Assembly (NCBI GenBank): GCA_020847095.1
Contig: JADLCR010000004.1
Span: 1 to 64,000 of the forward strand
Origin: Oligoflexia bacterium
Lineage (GTDB): Bacteria; Bdellovibrionota; Bdellovibrionia; JABDDW01
DNA: 64,000 nt
Direction of reading: 5' to 3'
The notes below the pieces were generated by a model, which searched no databases, was not told the DNA's origin, and saw only the letters and a list, made by a program, of their open reading frames with translations. Positions 8,887 to 18,653 of the stretch are shown here, piece after piece (positions within the stretch are counted from its first letter, which is position 1; each line of letters begins with the position of its first letter). The translations under genes and the position numbers were made by a program.

Positions 8887-9464
8887 AGATTCTCACTCTC
8901 AATCGGAGTCTCTTTTTTCATGACAGCAAAATTGATTTCGCTGGCACCGGCTTCAGTGAGTGTGAACATGATCTTTTTAATGGTTAGAAAATCCAGCTGC
9001 TTATCGGCCTGCACGGTCACTTTCTTAAAGTCTTCCGGCGGTGCTTGATCGGCGGGTTTGTTTCCCCCAATGGCGGCCTTTATGGCTTCTTTAAAAGTGA
9101 CTTCGTCTTTTTGTAACAAAATAGCCAGCTTTTCTCGGAGCGCCGGAATCATCCAATCCTTTTGGGACTTAACATCATCCAGCTTGGCAACCGTTTCTTT
9201 GTCCAAGATAACGTCTTTATCTGTCACTGAAACCACGTGGGCGGGACGCAATTCTTTTACCTGCTCGGCTTGAGGAAGAGATACTTCTTTTGGAATATAA
9301 AGAATCTCACCCGTACTGCTGTAATGCTGCAGCAAGAAGATGACGAGAATTGTGAAGATATCAACCATTGAGGTCAAACTGAGCTCAACCATAATGTTTC
9401 GCTTATTGACGACTATCTTTCTCTTATGGCGAGGATCTCGTTTTCCTGGAATATAAATGGCCAT
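8883..9464 (-). CDS. aglS: ExbD/TolR-type motor subunit, AglS-like
   Basis: This is the second of two ExbD-like stator proteins. A basic N-terminus is followed by a single membrane helix (about 28-46) carrying the proton-path aspartate D35 in SLTSMVDIFTILVIFLL, then a periplasmic domain. At 193 residues it has a longer periplasmic insert than usual ExbD. It follows aglQ by 9 bp with AGGAGATCTC before the start. The ExbB-ExbD-ExbD order equals the aglR-aglQ-aglS motor of Myxococcus; the letter assignment of Q versus S rests on order only. Confidence 0.82.
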   Translation of the reverse strand: MAIYIPGKRDPRHKRKIVVNKRNIMVELSLTSMVDIFTILVIFLLQHYSSTGEILYIPKEVSLPQAEQVKELRPAHVVSVTDKDVILDKETVAKLDDVKSQKDWMIPALREKLAILLQKDEVTFKEAIKAAIGGNKPADQAPPEDFKKVTVQADKQLDFLTIKKIMFTLTEAGASEINFAVMKKETPIESENL

Positions 9465-9473
9465 GAGATCTCC

Positions 9474-9950
9474 TTATTGTCCTGCACCCTGAGTCGCAAT
9501 TGCGATTTCAGTAAATTTGGCAATCATCATTGCGTCCATGCCACGAATAAGTTCGTTGTACTTCAAGTCGTCTTGGACGGTGATGATGCCATCAAGTTTA
9601 TTAGGATACTTCTGTTTGATATCGCCAAGCTGCTTAACAAGTGTCGTTTGATCCCACTCTTCTCCAACCTTGGGGATTCGAACCGATTGTTTGCCCCAGT
9701 TAACGACATACCCTTGATGAGTCACGTCGACTCGTAAATTGACTTGCTCTCTTTCGGGCTGTTCGACTTGTCCCGTATCGTTTCGCTTGCCGTAAATTGA
9801 ACTACCAATTTGAATCATGCTCACTTGGGTCCAGACGGCCGTCATCAGCAAGAAACAAATCGCCGTACTCATGAGATCAATAAAGGGAACCAGGTTAAGT
9901 TCGAAGTTAACCTGTTTCCCTTTTCCAGAATGTGAATCGGGGTTTTGCAT
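9474..9950 (-). CDS. aglQ: ExbD/TolR-type motor subunit, AglQ-like
   Basis: The 158-residue protein has a membrane helix starting at about residue 18 with the essential-type aspartate D25 in NLVPFIDLMSTAICFLL, then a periplasmic domain ending in FTEIAIATQ. It should form, with AglR and AglS, a proton-driven channel in the inner membrane. It lies 18 bp after aglR. Its sequence differs clearly from the following ExbD gene, so this is not a recent duplication. Confidence 0.84.
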   Translation of the reverse strand: MQNPDSHSGKGKQVNFELNLVPFIDLMSTAICFLLMTAVWTQVSMIQIGSSIYGKRNDTGQVEQPEREQVNLRVDVTHQGYVVNWGKQSVRIPKVGEEWDQTTLVKQLGDIKQKYPNKLDGIITVQDDLKYNELIRGMDAMMIAKFTEIAIATQGAGQ

Positions 9951-9968
9951 GGTGCTTTCCTCAGTCGC

Positions 9969-10649
9969 TTAGTCTTTAAATTTTTCTCTGTTAGCGACAA
10001 CCAGGTTCATCAAATTCATCGAGCTTTCAGCAAGATCGTTTTGAATACGGTTAATTCGTGTTTGAAAGTAACCGTAGAAGATCAGTGCTGGAATAGCTAC
10101 GACCAGTCCGAATGCTGTACAGTTCATCGCTTCAGCGATACCTGACGACAACATCGCAGCCTTCTGAGCAGGATCGGCCTGAGCCACCGCTCGGAATGAT
10201 GTAATAAGACCAACGATGGTTCCCAGTAGTCCAAGCAGCGTGGCCACGTTTGAAAACAAAGCCAAAAAGCCTGTCCAACCTTCGAGTGCTGGGTTTTCTT
10301 TTAATGCTGCTCCGTCCATTGCCACTTGAACTTCTTCGTCAGGTCGTTTGTTCAAGACCTGAACAAGTCCGGCTTTCATGGTGTTGGTTAATGGTGCGGG
10401 CCGGCTGTCACAAAATGTGATGGCCTGTCGAATGTCGCCTCTCAAAATCATTCCAAAGAGCTTTTCGTTGAAATCCTCTTTGTCGACTGCGACTTTTCCG
10501 AGAGTAAAAAACCTCTCAAGAACGATAAATAAAACAAACACCCCAACAATGGCGATGGGGTACATTCCTGGCCCGCCGCCCTGAAAGGCTGCTATTATGA
10601 AATTGGCTGCCGGCGTGGCTGCCACCTGTGCTGTTAATCCTGGTTCCAT
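9969..10649 (-). CDS. aglR: MotA/TolQ/ExbB-type proton channel, AglR-like
   Basis: The 226 residues show three membrane helices (about 30-46, 129-151 and 171-195) and the TolQ/ExbB core GLLGTIVGLITSF followed by GIAEAMNCTAFGLVVAIPA. This is the stator protein that surrounds the ExbD dimer. The gene lies after the GltG-like FHA gene and before two ExbD genes, the arrangement of the Agl gliding motor. A TolQ or ExbB role in Tol-Pal or TonB systems is the alternative, but the TPR/FHA neighbours favour Agl. Confidence 0.86.
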   Translation of the reverse strand: MEPGLTAQVAATPAANFIIAAFQGGGPGMYPIAIVGVFVLFIVLERFFTLGKVAVDKEDFNEKLFGMILRGDIRQAITFCDSRPAPLTNTMKAGLVQVLNKRPDEEVQVAMDGAALKENPALEGWTGFLALFSNVATLLGLLGTIVGLITSFRAVAQADPAQKAAMLSSGIAEAMNCTAFGLVVAIPALIFYGYFQTRINRIQNDLAESSMNLMNLVVANREKFKD

Positions 10650-10684
10650 GTCCTACCCCCTGGTTTTGACCTTGATGACCGTTT

Positions 10685-12640
10685 TTATTCTTGAGCCTGG
10701 AACACAAACGGATACGCCACATCGGCAACTGTGCCAGGAGGCGGCTCCGGAAATTTCCAAGTTCTTAATCTTGCTACTAAACAATTTTCGACTTCCGGCG
10801 CGTTCATCGTAGTTGCGCCCACTCCCGCCGAAATGACATTGCCTCCAGGACCAATCGACCACTTAATGGTCACCTTTCCGTAGAGGCTCGGGTTTTTATT
10901 CAAACCTTTTTCGTAACATGAGCGAATTTGACCGAGATTGCTTTGCACCACACGTCGAATAGCTTCTTTATCGATGGTGCCAGTGGCTGTCATTTCTTCA
11001 CCACCTGCCAAGATCGTGGCGTTTTTCTTCGCGCCCAGTGATCCGGTTCCGTAGCCACTGAGCCCACCGCCACGGCCTTTGGTTGTGACCCCACTAATTC
11101 CAACCGTTGCCGTACCTTGTCCACCGGCGCCGGTTTCTCTAAGCCCCGCACCGGGAGTGGTTCCGCTTCCTGCTGCTTCAGCCGCTTCACCGGTGGCGGA
11201 TTTCGAAAGACCCGCGACAGCTCCCGAACCTTGAAAGGCTTTATTCAACTGGTCTTGAACACCTTTTGTTCCGAAAACGCTCAATACGCCAGTTTTCGTA
11301 ACGTCTTTGGCCTCAGTCTTAGGAGCCGAATCGGACTTTGTTTTCCCGGGAATGGGCTGAATGCCTTTGTCTTTTCCAGCTTTATCCGTAGTTGGGATCT
11401 TCTTTGTGCTTTCGCTTTTGTTTGGTTTGGCATCACGAGACGCACCTTCTTCGCCTCGGGCCGGAGCCACCTCTTTATCTTTGATGGGCTCTTGTGCGGT
11501 TTTTGGAACCGTTTGAGGGGCCGGCGGAGTTTGCTCTGACAAATCCACTTTCTCGCGTTTATAAAAGAATTGCGCTTTTCGTGGCTCTTCTTTGGCCTTT
11601 TCTAAGATTTCTTCGAGTGGTGGAGGCGCGTACAAAAAGGCATAAAACAAGAAAAGTGACGTCGCCATCAAACCTAAAATCAGAGCAGTCAGTTGATTGA
11701 CACTGATATCAATCCAAGGTGCTATTCGAGTTTCGGGAGCTGCAGCCACATACCGAATAATGAGCGCCACACCCTGACCGAAGCTAATTTTAATAACTTC
11801 ACCCTGTTGAAGCGCGTAGCTATGCCCAGCACCGGAAGCCGTCATCGTTCCCTGTCTTTTGAGATCTTCAAAACTCAATGTGCGATCTTCGCGTATGAGT
11901 TCGCCCGTCATGTCGGCCGTGAGCAATACGGTGGCAATGCCTGCTATTTTGACAATCGGATGACTTTGTCGAACGCTTCCAAAAACGGGCAAAATAATTT
12001 CATTTTTGGGATGAGAGCCCACATTGATCATTCCGCCCTTACTAAAATGATAGGTGTTCACGATACGATCGTGCCAAGTCAGAACGATCTCAACCACTGA
12101 ACCCTTTGTGGGTTTCAAATTTTCGCTTATTTTGGCCGATGACCGCGGAGCAAATGTTCCCTTTAATGGTTTTACTGACGTTCTGGCAACGGTTGCCATA
12201 CCTGCGCCACTTGAGCCTGCATGCCGAACCGGCTGGGGCTGTGACTTTGGCAGCGGGCGCGCTGGTTCTTGTTTAGTACTGGTTTTCGGGGCACTCGCCT
12301 CGGAACTTGTGGTGGATTTAACTTTGGGAACGCCAACGTTAAACTCAATTCTTAAACCGCCAACGTTGAAACTATCGCCGGATTGAATTTTCGTATCAAC
12401 AACTTTGGCCCCCTTGTAATGGGTGCCCGATTGACTTCCTAAGTCGCAAAGGTGAAATTGTCCCTCACCGCGCTCTTCAAGCATGGCGTGGATTGTTGAA
12501 ATTCCGGGATCGTCAAGGCGAACATCAACCTCACCTTCTCGTCCAAAAACAATTTGAGATTTGACCGCAAATTGCTTCACTTCAACAAGTTGATCACCTT
12601 TAAAAATTCGAATAAAAATGGGCTGCCTGTTGCTTGTCAT
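10685..12640 (-). CDS. gltG: GltG-like inner-membrane protein: FHA domain, TM helix, AgmX/PglI C-terminal domain
   Basis: An N-terminal FHA domain (about 5-102) has the phosphothreonine-site residues GR (33-34) and SxxH (48-51). A second region (about 180-300) looks like a degenerate FHA-type sandwich. A single membrane helix follows (about 313-337), then a Lys/Pro-rich stretch, a Gly-rich stretch and a TonB-like AgmX/PglI C-terminal domain (about 555-651) with the paired cysteines C575 and C620. The protein can therefore link a cytoplasmic phosphorylation signal to periplasmic or outer-membrane partners. It lies directly upstream of aglRQS and overlaps the preceding small gene by 4 bp. The gltG name is by architecture. 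Confidence 0.8.
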   Translation of the reverse strand: MTSNRQPIFIRIFKGDQLVEVKQFAVKSQIVFGREGEVDVRLDDPGISTIHAMLEERGEGQFHLCDLGSQSGTHYKGAKVVDTKIQSGDSFNVGGLRIEFNVGVPKVKSTTSSEASAPKTSTKQEPARPLPKSQPQPVRHAGSSGAGMATVARTSVKPLKGTFAPRSSAKISENLKPTKGSVVEIVLTWHDRIVNTYHFSKGGMINVGSHPKNEIILPVFGSVRQSHPIVKIAGIATVLLTADMTGELIREDRTLSFEDLKRQGTMTASGAGHSYALQQGEVIKISFGQGVALIIRYVAAAPETRIAPWIDISVNQLTALILGLMATSLFLFYAFLYAPPPLEEILEKAKEEPRKAQFFYKREKVDLSEQTPPAPQTVPKTAQEPIKDKEVAPARGEEGASRDAKPNKSESTKKIPTTDKAGKDKGIQPIPGKTKSDSAPKTEAKDVTKTGVLSVFGTKGVQDQLNKAFQGSGAVAGLSKSATGEAAEAAGSGTTPGAGLRETGAGGQGTATVGISGVTTKGRGGGLSGYGTGSLGAKKNATILAGGEEMTATGTIDKEAIRRVVQSNLGQIRSCYEKGLNKNPSLYGKVTIKWSIGPGGNVISAGVGATTMNAPEVENCLVARLRTWKFPEPPPGTVADVAYPFVFQAQE

Positions 12641-12936
12641 TTGGTCTTCTCTATATCTTCAGCTGTTTGAGTCATTTCAGGAACAAAGTTTTCTCTGAGC
12701 TTAATGAGCTTTCCAAAATTAAATTGCTTCTTCTGCAAAAGATAAAAAAGTTCCGGTTTCTTAACTTCACCCTGAACAAGCTGATCTTCAAAATCGACCG
12801 TGGTTCGCTTTGTGGGTTTTGGCGCGGCTTGCTGACTTTGCTCTTGGGCGTACGCATTCGGACACGACCAGGCGAGCAACAATGTGATGCTTGCTACAAA
12901 AGAAATCCAAAATGATTTACCCCAGATGAAGGTCAC
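12637..12936 (-). CDS. Small exported protein of the gliding cluster, unknown
   Basis: A 99-residue protein with a clear signal peptide ending at about SCPNAYAQ, then a short charged mature part (KRTTVDFEDQLVQGEVKKPELFYLLQKKQFNFGKLIKLRENF). It overlaps both neighbours by 4 bp, so it is translationally coupled to the TPR lipoprotein and the FHA gene. A similar small protein is common in such gltG-upstream positions, but I do not recognise a domain. It may be a periplasmic piece of the envelope complex. Confidence 0.8.
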   Translation of the reverse strand: MTFIWGKSFWISFVASITLLLAWSCPNAYAQEQSQQAAPKPTKRTTVDFEDQLVQGEVKKPELFYLLQKKQFNFGKLIKLRENFVPEMTQTAEDIEKTK

Positions 12937-13802
12937 TCGGACTCTCCCTTTTCCGTGCTCCCCTTTGCAGCAGCTTCCGCTCGCTTGGCCATTTGTATGG
13001 CCTTTTCAATTATAGCAGGATCAGTGCTAGACGATCGAATTTTGTTCAAAAATTTCAACGCCTTCTTTGGACGATTGACCTGGTCCAATAGCAAGACGGC
13101 GTAGTTGAGCTGGACTACCGCATTGCCTTCATTTTTCTTGAGAGCCTTTTCAAACGCCTCAATGGCCTGCTCGCTTTGTCCCGTTCGAGATAAAGCGACG
13201 CCCCAATTGGAGAGAGTTTCTACCGACTCATCTCCACTTCGGACCGCTGATTCAAGCTCGGCAGCCGCTGCCGTGTAGTTTCTGTAAGAAAGATAAATTT
13301 GACCTAAGTTCGCTCGGGCGGAGCGATTTGACGGGTTGATCTCGATGGACTTTTTAAAATGAGATAGAGCCAGTCTCAAGTTCCCCGACTTTAGTTCGAT
13401 AAGCCCAAGGTTATTTTGAGCAGCAGAATTTGAGGGCTCTTTGGCCAGTACCTTTCCGATCAGAAGCCTGGCCAACGAAAGCTTATTTTGTTCAATGGCC
13501 ATAATTCCCAAGGCATTCAGTATCCGTAGGTCATTGGGCTGACGCGCCAAGATCTCGCCCCCAATTTCTTGAGCAAGCTTAAAATTCTTCGACAATCGCG
13601 CCTCGTTAAACCGACGATAGTGCTCACTGCTAGGCGCCTCCGAAGGGGGTGGTACCGATTTTCCGCCATCAGCATCTGAAAGAGTGACTTCATCAGAGCG
13701 GCTCTCCACATCGGGAACTGGGGCGTTTGTCGATGAGGTGGAACATGCCATTAATCCTGTGCATGTCAAAACCCCAATGAGAATCTTAAACGGTTTGGTC
13801 AT
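12933..13802 (-). CDS. TPR lipoprotein of the gliding cluster
   Basis: The 289-residue protein starts with a lipoprotein signal whose lipobox LMAC places the lipid-bearing Cys near residue 20. At least four TPR units follow, with typical NLGLIELKSGNLRLALSHFKK and ANLGQIYLSYRNYTAA patterns. It is likely anchored to the outer membrane and faces the periplasm. It overlaps the genes on both sides by 4 bp. It probably corresponds to one of the TPR lipoproteins (AglT/Glt type) of the Myxococcus machine; I do not assign a letter. Confidence 0.85.
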   Translation of the reverse strand: MTKPFKILIGVLTCTGLMACSTSSTNAPVPDVESRSDEVTLSDADGGKSVPPPSEAPSSEHYRRFNEARLSKNFKLAQEIGGEILARQPNDLRILNALGIMAIEQNKLSLARLLIGKVLAKEPSNSAAQNNLGLIELKSGNLRLALSHFKKSIEINPSNRSARANLGQIYLSYRNYTAAAAELESAVRSGDESVETLSNWGVALSRTGQSEQAIEAFEKALKKNEGNAVVQLNYAVLLLDQVNRPKKALKFLNKIRSSSTDPAIIEKAIQMAKRAEAAAKGSTEKGESE

Positions 13803-16800
13803 GGCATTAACCCCATGTCGTCGGCTTTCGAAACAGATGACACAATTTCTTTAGGTTCTGCAAACTTGTCGGGAACGAACTCACCCATTTTATTAAGGGC
13901 AAGCCTGGTGTACTTATTGTAATAATTTATTTCGTAACTCTTATTGATTGCCGAAGTGAAATTTTCGACGGCCTTCGCCTTAAGCGGCAGCGCCACCTGA
14001 TCGACTCCCTTTTTGTACGCCTCTACTTCTTGCGGATTAAGACCTTTAGGAACCGGCGCCGACCAAAGGGCCTTGCTGATATGATCATACGCAAGCCCAA
14101 GTTTAGCGAGCGACGCTATGACCATGTTTCCTTCGTCATATTTGATCACTTCAGCGAGAGCGCCATTTAACTTCGTGAGAAGCTGCAGCTTCTGCTGAAT
14201 GGCTTCGCCCTGCTTAGCCGGATTTGCTGGAATTCGAATTGAAGCAAACTCATCGTACACCCGCTCGGCGAGCTTAAACTTTGCTTCTGCCGCAAATACC
14301 AACCCCACAGGTCTTCCGGATTTAGCCGTCAATGATTTTTCCGTAGCTACGGTTCTTTGATAAGCCTTTGTAGCATCATCCACTCGGCCTTTTGCACTAT
14401 GCAATTCGCCGATTCTAAATACGGCTTCTACAATTTGCTCACCGTCCGTGGGGCCTGAAGATAAAAAATGTTCGTAGGCTTCAATGGCCGGTTTATTTTG
14501 ACCCAGCTGCTCTTTAATTTGCGCAATTTTGAATAACGCTGAAGCCCGATCCTTTCGTTTGGTCGAATTGTAATACTTTTCGTAGCTGTTAATGGCTTTG
14601 TAATATTCTTTTTGGCCTTCCCAGATGAGGGCCGAATTGTAATACAAATCCGGTGTTAATCTGTCGCCGGGATTTTCTTTGGCGTAACGCTCAAACTGGA
14701 GAGCCGCCTTGTCGTATTGCCCAGTTTGCTCGTACATCTTTCCAAGCAGCAAGAGCGAGCGATAGTAAGATTTTTCCTGTCCCTTTTTAGGCGGTGTTGC
14801 CACCACCCGAGAATATGAAACGATGGCTTCCGGAAATTTATAAGCGCGCTCGTAATTGACTCCAGCGTTGAACGTGGCAACCGGAGTGAGTGCGCTCTTC
14901 GGATATTTTTTGGCAAACAAAGCAAAAGCCCTGGCGCTATCCTCATACTTTTTGGCGAGTTCCAAATCTTGGGCCTTTTTAAAATCCACCTTTTCAACAA
15001 CTTCTCTGACGTCAGCCGAGAAACCCTGCGATGCCAGAGCGGGGTTTTTTATAAGATCTTGACCCTCTCGAGCCAGGCCATCGTAATCTTTGCGCAAATT
15101 AAAGATATCGAGAATGAGGTTCGCCGAGTATACGGCGTATGGAGTTTTGGGGTGTTGAGAAACAATTTGCTTAAATGTTTTAAGCGCTTCATCGAAATGA
15201 TTGAATGAGTAGTGAAGTCGACCGACTTTAAACTTCACATCGACCGACTTTTCGCCCCGAGGAAATGTCTTAATATAGTACTCGGCGGCTGCCACGAAAT
15301 TGTTCTCTACTTCACCAAAAGCAACTGGCTGAAGACTGTCGCCAACGACCTTTTTCATCTGCTCATCGGTTTTCAAACCCTTTTCAAGTGAGAGCACCGA
15401 ATTGAGGACCGAAGGTTCGAAATATTTTCCTTTAGGATCTTTATCCGCCACCATGCGGTAGTTGCGACCGGCATTTTCGAATTCACCCATGGCGTACAAG
15501 AGCTCTGAAAAGAAGAAGTGCATTTCGCTATTCTTCGGTGAGTCCTTAAATTTAACGAGATAGAGTTGATAGGACTCTCTGGCCTGAGCAAAATCGCCCT
15601 TTTTAGTGCTATTTTGTGCGTTCTTGTGCAACAGCAACGTGTAATTGCGAAGGGCGGACTCTCTCAACGTGTAGGCATCCGCCATCAGTTTTTCATTTCC
15701 GGCGTTGGCGCGCCCCCACGCCCCGTCGGGCCCATAGTTATCGACCCAATTGAACAATTCATCCCGATAGACGCGCTGATTTCGGCTCGTCGAAAAATTT
15801 TTAACAATTTGATATTGATAATCGAATGCTCGTGGCGCGGTTGCATTGTGATCTAGGAGTTGTTTAAAAACATACTGCGCTGGTTCTTTTCTTCCCGTAT
15901 CGCTATAAAGATAAGCGAGTTTCTCCAACATGATCCAGGCAGCCTTCTCTCCGCCAAGGGACATAAAATACTGCTTGGCCGCGGCGTAATTTCCAACGTC
16001 AGCATAAAATAAAACTGCGTCTTTCAGTGCCTCACTTCCTAAACGAATTTTACTTACTGGCTTTGAACGCCCATCAGTTTGAGAAGCATCCGATGTACGA
16101 CTGAGCTTAATAACCTGCTCTAGAGTCTTTAGACCCTGTCCCACTCGCCCCATACGATACTGACACCAGGCAATTTTATAGAGAGCAAATGAGTAAAGCC
16201 TGGCTCGAGGATTTTTTAAGACGTCTGAATATGACTTGAGCCCTTCGCTCCATTTATCGTTTTCAAAGTAATACTCGCCCAATGCAAAATGCGCTTCACC
16301 GATATAAGGAGAATTTGGATGTTCTTTCACGAGTCTTTGATAGTAACTAACGCCTTGTTTGATTTGACCCATTTCGACGTGGTTGTAGCCCAAGAAAAAT
16401 AATGCTTGGTCAATCTTTTGATCCTTAGGAAAGTCTCTCAAAAACCACTGATAAAGTGTGATGGCCTTCTTATTGTACTCTTGGCTCGAGCTAAGACTGA
16501 GCTTGGGTTTAGGGCCCTTTTTTTCGAGATATCGCGCAAGCTTGACGTCGTACTCCTTTTGAATCCGATATTCGATGTATTTGGCTTTCTCCACATAGAG
16601 CTCAGCCAAACGGAGCCACAATTCACCACGATTTTTACTTTTTGTGTAACGTTTGGTGAGGCGGTAAAGTTCGTTAATTCCTTCGTCGGTGATCTTTTCA
16701 AGTTTTCCTTCGTCGGTTTCGTCCCCCATAAAGAATTCACGACTTGAAGGAGGCTTGACTGACGATAGAGGAACAGCTTGAACGGCTGTTTGCTTGACTT

Positions 16801-16972
16801 CAGGCAGGGCGATCGATTGTTTTCGCAACTGAACATTTTGACCGCGGCTATTAGAATCAATTGATTCTAAGACATCAGCGACGGTCTTCTTACGAACGGC
16901 TCGCTGACCGTAAACGGGTGAGCCCATTAGACCTGCTAGAAATAAAGTTAAAACCAATGATTTCTTTTTCAT
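13799..16972 (-). CDS. Large periplasmic TPR protein, GltD/AgmU-like
   Basis: A 1057-residue protein with a signal peptide (cleavage near VYGQ) and many TPR units along its whole length, for example ALFFLGYNHVEMGQIKQGVSYYQ and ALFKIAQIKEQLGQNKPAIEAY. Such proteins form a long scaffold in the periplasm. Its size and position match the giant TPR protein of the gliding machine. It overlaps the TPR lipoprotein gene by 4 bp and lies 1 bp after the preceding TPR gene. Confidence 0.83.
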   Translation of the reverse strand: MKKKSLVLTLFLAGLMGSPVYGQRAVRKKTVADVLESIDSNSRGQNVQLRKQSIALPEVKQTAVQAVPLSSVKPPSSREFFMGDETDEGKLEKITDEGINELYRLTKRYTKSKNRGELWLRLAELYVEKAKYIEYRIQKEYDVKLARYLEKKGPKPKLSLSSSQEYNKKAITLYQWFLRDFPKDQKIDQALFFLGYNHVEMGQIKQGVSYYQRLVKEHPNSPYIGEAHFALGEYYFENDKWSEGLKSYSDVLKNPRARLYSFALYKIAWCQYRMGRVGQGLKTLEQVIKLSRTSDASQTDGRSKPVSKIRLGSEALKDAVLFYADVGNYAAAKQYFMSLGGEKAAWIMLEKLAYLYSDTGRKEPAQYVFKQLLDHNATAPRAFDYQYQIVKNFSTSRNQRVYRDELFNWVDNYGPDGAWGRANAGNEKLMADAYTLRESALRNYTLLLHKNAQNSTKKGDFAQARESYQLYLVKFKDSPKNSEMHFFFSELLYAMGEFENAGRNYRMVADKDPKGKYFEPSVLNSVLSLEKGLKTDEQMKKVVGDSLQPVAFGEVENNFVAAAEYYIKTFPRGEKSVDVKFKVGRLHYSFNHFDEALKTFKQIVSQHPKTPYAVYSANLILDIFNLRKDYDGLAREGQDLIKNPALASQGFSADVREVVEKVDFKKAQDLELAKKYEDSARAFALFAKKYPKSALTPVATFNAGVNYERAYKFPEAIVSYSRVVATPPKKGQEKSYYRSLLLLGKMYEQTGQYDKAALQFERYAKENPGDRLTPDLYYNSALIWEGQKEYYKAINSYEKYYNSTKRKDRASALFKIAQIKEQLGQNKPAIEAYEHFLSSGPTDGEQIVEAVFRIGELHSAKGRVDDATKAYQRTVATEKSLTAKSGRPVGLVFAAEAKFKLAERVYDEFASIRIPANPAKQGEAIQQKLQLLTKLNGALAEVIKYDEGNMVIASLAKLGLAYDHISKALWSAPVPKGLNPQEVEAYKKGVDQVALPLKAKAVENFTSAINKSYEINYYNKYTRLALNKMGEFVPDKFAEPKEIVSSVSKADDMGLMP

Positions 16973-16973
16973 A

Positions 16974-18653
16974 CTATTCGCAACCTTGGGTTCCTAGGTA
17001 ATGATAATCGCCAATTTCATCTAGCCAGTACTCACCCCTAAAGGGCCAGTATTCAAATCCGTTTTGAATATAAAAATCACGATTCTGAGATTCGTCGACC
17101 TGCTTAGCCAGAAGACCTTTACCCTGAATTTTCTTTTTCAAGGTTTCTTTTCGTCCGTTGATCATTTCGTATCGAGCGAAGTTGTATTGCTCAAAAAGAT
17201 CCTCTAACTCTTGTTTCATCGTAAGCATGTGATTTTTAGAAATTTCTCCAGCCAATCTCATGCTGGAGTTCAATCGCCCTTTGATGAGTTGGCTTGCGTA
17301 CTGGCCTATGGCCGCTCTCTTCCAAGTGACCGGCTGATTGTGAATGACGGACTCTTCTTGACGAAGTTGAGTAATGTATCCGTAAATGTTTTTAAAATCG
17401 CCCTCTCTAAAAATGCTTCGAGACACCATAAAAGGCACGCGTAAGGTCTTCCTCAAAGAGGGATCAGCCTTAAGCTTCTCGTAGTTACGCGCCACTTTTT
17501 CAACTTCGTTGAAATAAGACTGAGAATCAGAATTTCCGCGAGTGAAACTCTCAAGACTATTTTGTACGGGTTGATAGAGACGCTCAAAAAGGGCCAGCGT
17601 CTTTTCCATTTCGTCATATTGGCAAATGTAGAGATAGACGATTCCTCTCAACAAAATCGATTCAGGAATCCAAAAATCTTCATAATAGGGGGAGTGAAGC
17701 GAGTGAAGATTTGAAAGTACACTTCTAAACTCTGCTGATCTTAGGTGGGCCCAACTTTGTTCAAACAGCACATCATGCCAGAGCTCAGTGTCCCTGGGCA
17801 CTTGGCGATAGAAGTCCGCAGCCAAGTCCCACTTTTTTGCTTGATAATAAACTCGCGCAAGACCGGCCACAGCGGCAACCCGATTGGTGTCAGTGACACC
17901 CCTCGGTGCGCGGGCATTGGCCAGAATATTGAAAGAGCGAATCGCATTATTGAGTTCGTTGAGTTTTACATATGAAAGCGCTTCCAGATACTTGGCGCGG
18001 GAGAAGTAAATAGAACTTTGCGGAACTTGAGCCAACATTTGCGTGGCCTTTTCCCATTGTCCTTTTCGATGAAAGAATTCACCAAATCGATAGCGCAGCA
18101 TATCGCGATTTTCGGCCGGAAAGTCTTCAATGGAAATACGCCCGATTGCGTAGTTCAAAAGTGTGTCATCATCGGAGATGTCGGCGGCCACTGAAAGTTT
18201 TTGCAGAGCTTGCTTAACATAGCGAGGGTCACCTTGCCTGACGACATCCACAAACTGAAACGCCGCTACCTGAAATAGCTTCATCTCAAATAACATCAGG
18301 CCCAAGACGTATTTAATTCGATTGCGGCTTGCCATAAATCTTGGGTCACGAGTCATTCTAAACAATCTTGCACTGGCTCCTGCATAATCGGGTGGATCTA
18401 GTTTTGTGAGCGCCAGGGCTGCGCGCAATTCATTTTCGGCCTGGTCAGACATCGAAGTGCTACTGGAATAACCAGGTCGAGCCGGAACCGAAGATTTGAA
18501 TGAAGAAGAAACAGGGGCTTTCTTAGCAGGTCTGGTTTTCGAAGCTGTGCTTTTAGCCTTTCTTTGGGATTTTTGAGCCAACACCACTCCCGTTGAAAGC
18601 GACATCGCCACGAGAATCACGACACCTAATTTAAATCCGAATATTTTCATCAT
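16974..18653 (-). CDS. Periplasmic TPR protein, GltE-like
   Basis: The 559-residue protein has a signal peptide (about 1-26, ending VVLAQ), a basic Ser/Lys/Pro-rich segment (about 27-65) and TPR-like helices through about residue 500. The C-terminal end NGFEYWPFRGEYWLDEIGDYHYLGTQGCE is aromatic and unusual. It overlaps the upstream barrel gene by 4 bp and ends 1 bp before the large TPR gene. Two ATG codons in a row make the start uncertain by one residue. Confidence 0.82.
   Translation of the reverse strand: MMKIFGFKLGVVILVAMSLSTGVVLAQKSQRKAKSTASKTRPAKKAPVSSSFKSSVPARPGYSSSTSMSDQAENELRAALALTKLDPPDYAGASARLFRMTRDPRFMASRNRIKYVLGLMLFEMKLFQVAAFQFVDVVRQGDPRYVKQALQKLSVAADISDDDTLLNYAIGRISIEDFPAENRDMLRYRFGEFFHRKGQWEKATQMLAQVPQSSIYFSRAKYLEALSYVKLNELNNAIRSFNILANARAPRGVTDTNRVAAVAGLARVYYQAKKWDLAADFYRQVPRDTELWHDVLFEQSWAHLRSAEFRSVLSNLHSLHSPYYEDFWIPESILLRGIVYLYICQYDEMEKTLALFERLYQPVQNSLESFTRGNSDSQSYFNEVEKVARNYEKLKADPSLRKTLRVPFMVSRSIFREGDFKNIYGYITQLRQEESVIHNQPVTWKRAAIGQYASQLIKGRLNSSMRLAGEISKNHMLTMKQELEDLFEQYNFARYEMINGRKETLKKKIQGKGLLAKQVDESQNRDFYIQNGFEYWPFRGEYWLDEIGDYHYLGTQGCE

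Noticed and set aside
8883-10649. Tol-Pal energy module
   Set aside because: TolA, TolB and Pal are absent, and the neighbours are FHA, TPR and barrel proteins of the gliding type.
12637-12936. Chance small frame inside an operon
   Set aside because: Rejected as chance: it has a clear signal peptide and overlaps both neighbours by exactly 4 bp, so it was kept as a gene.
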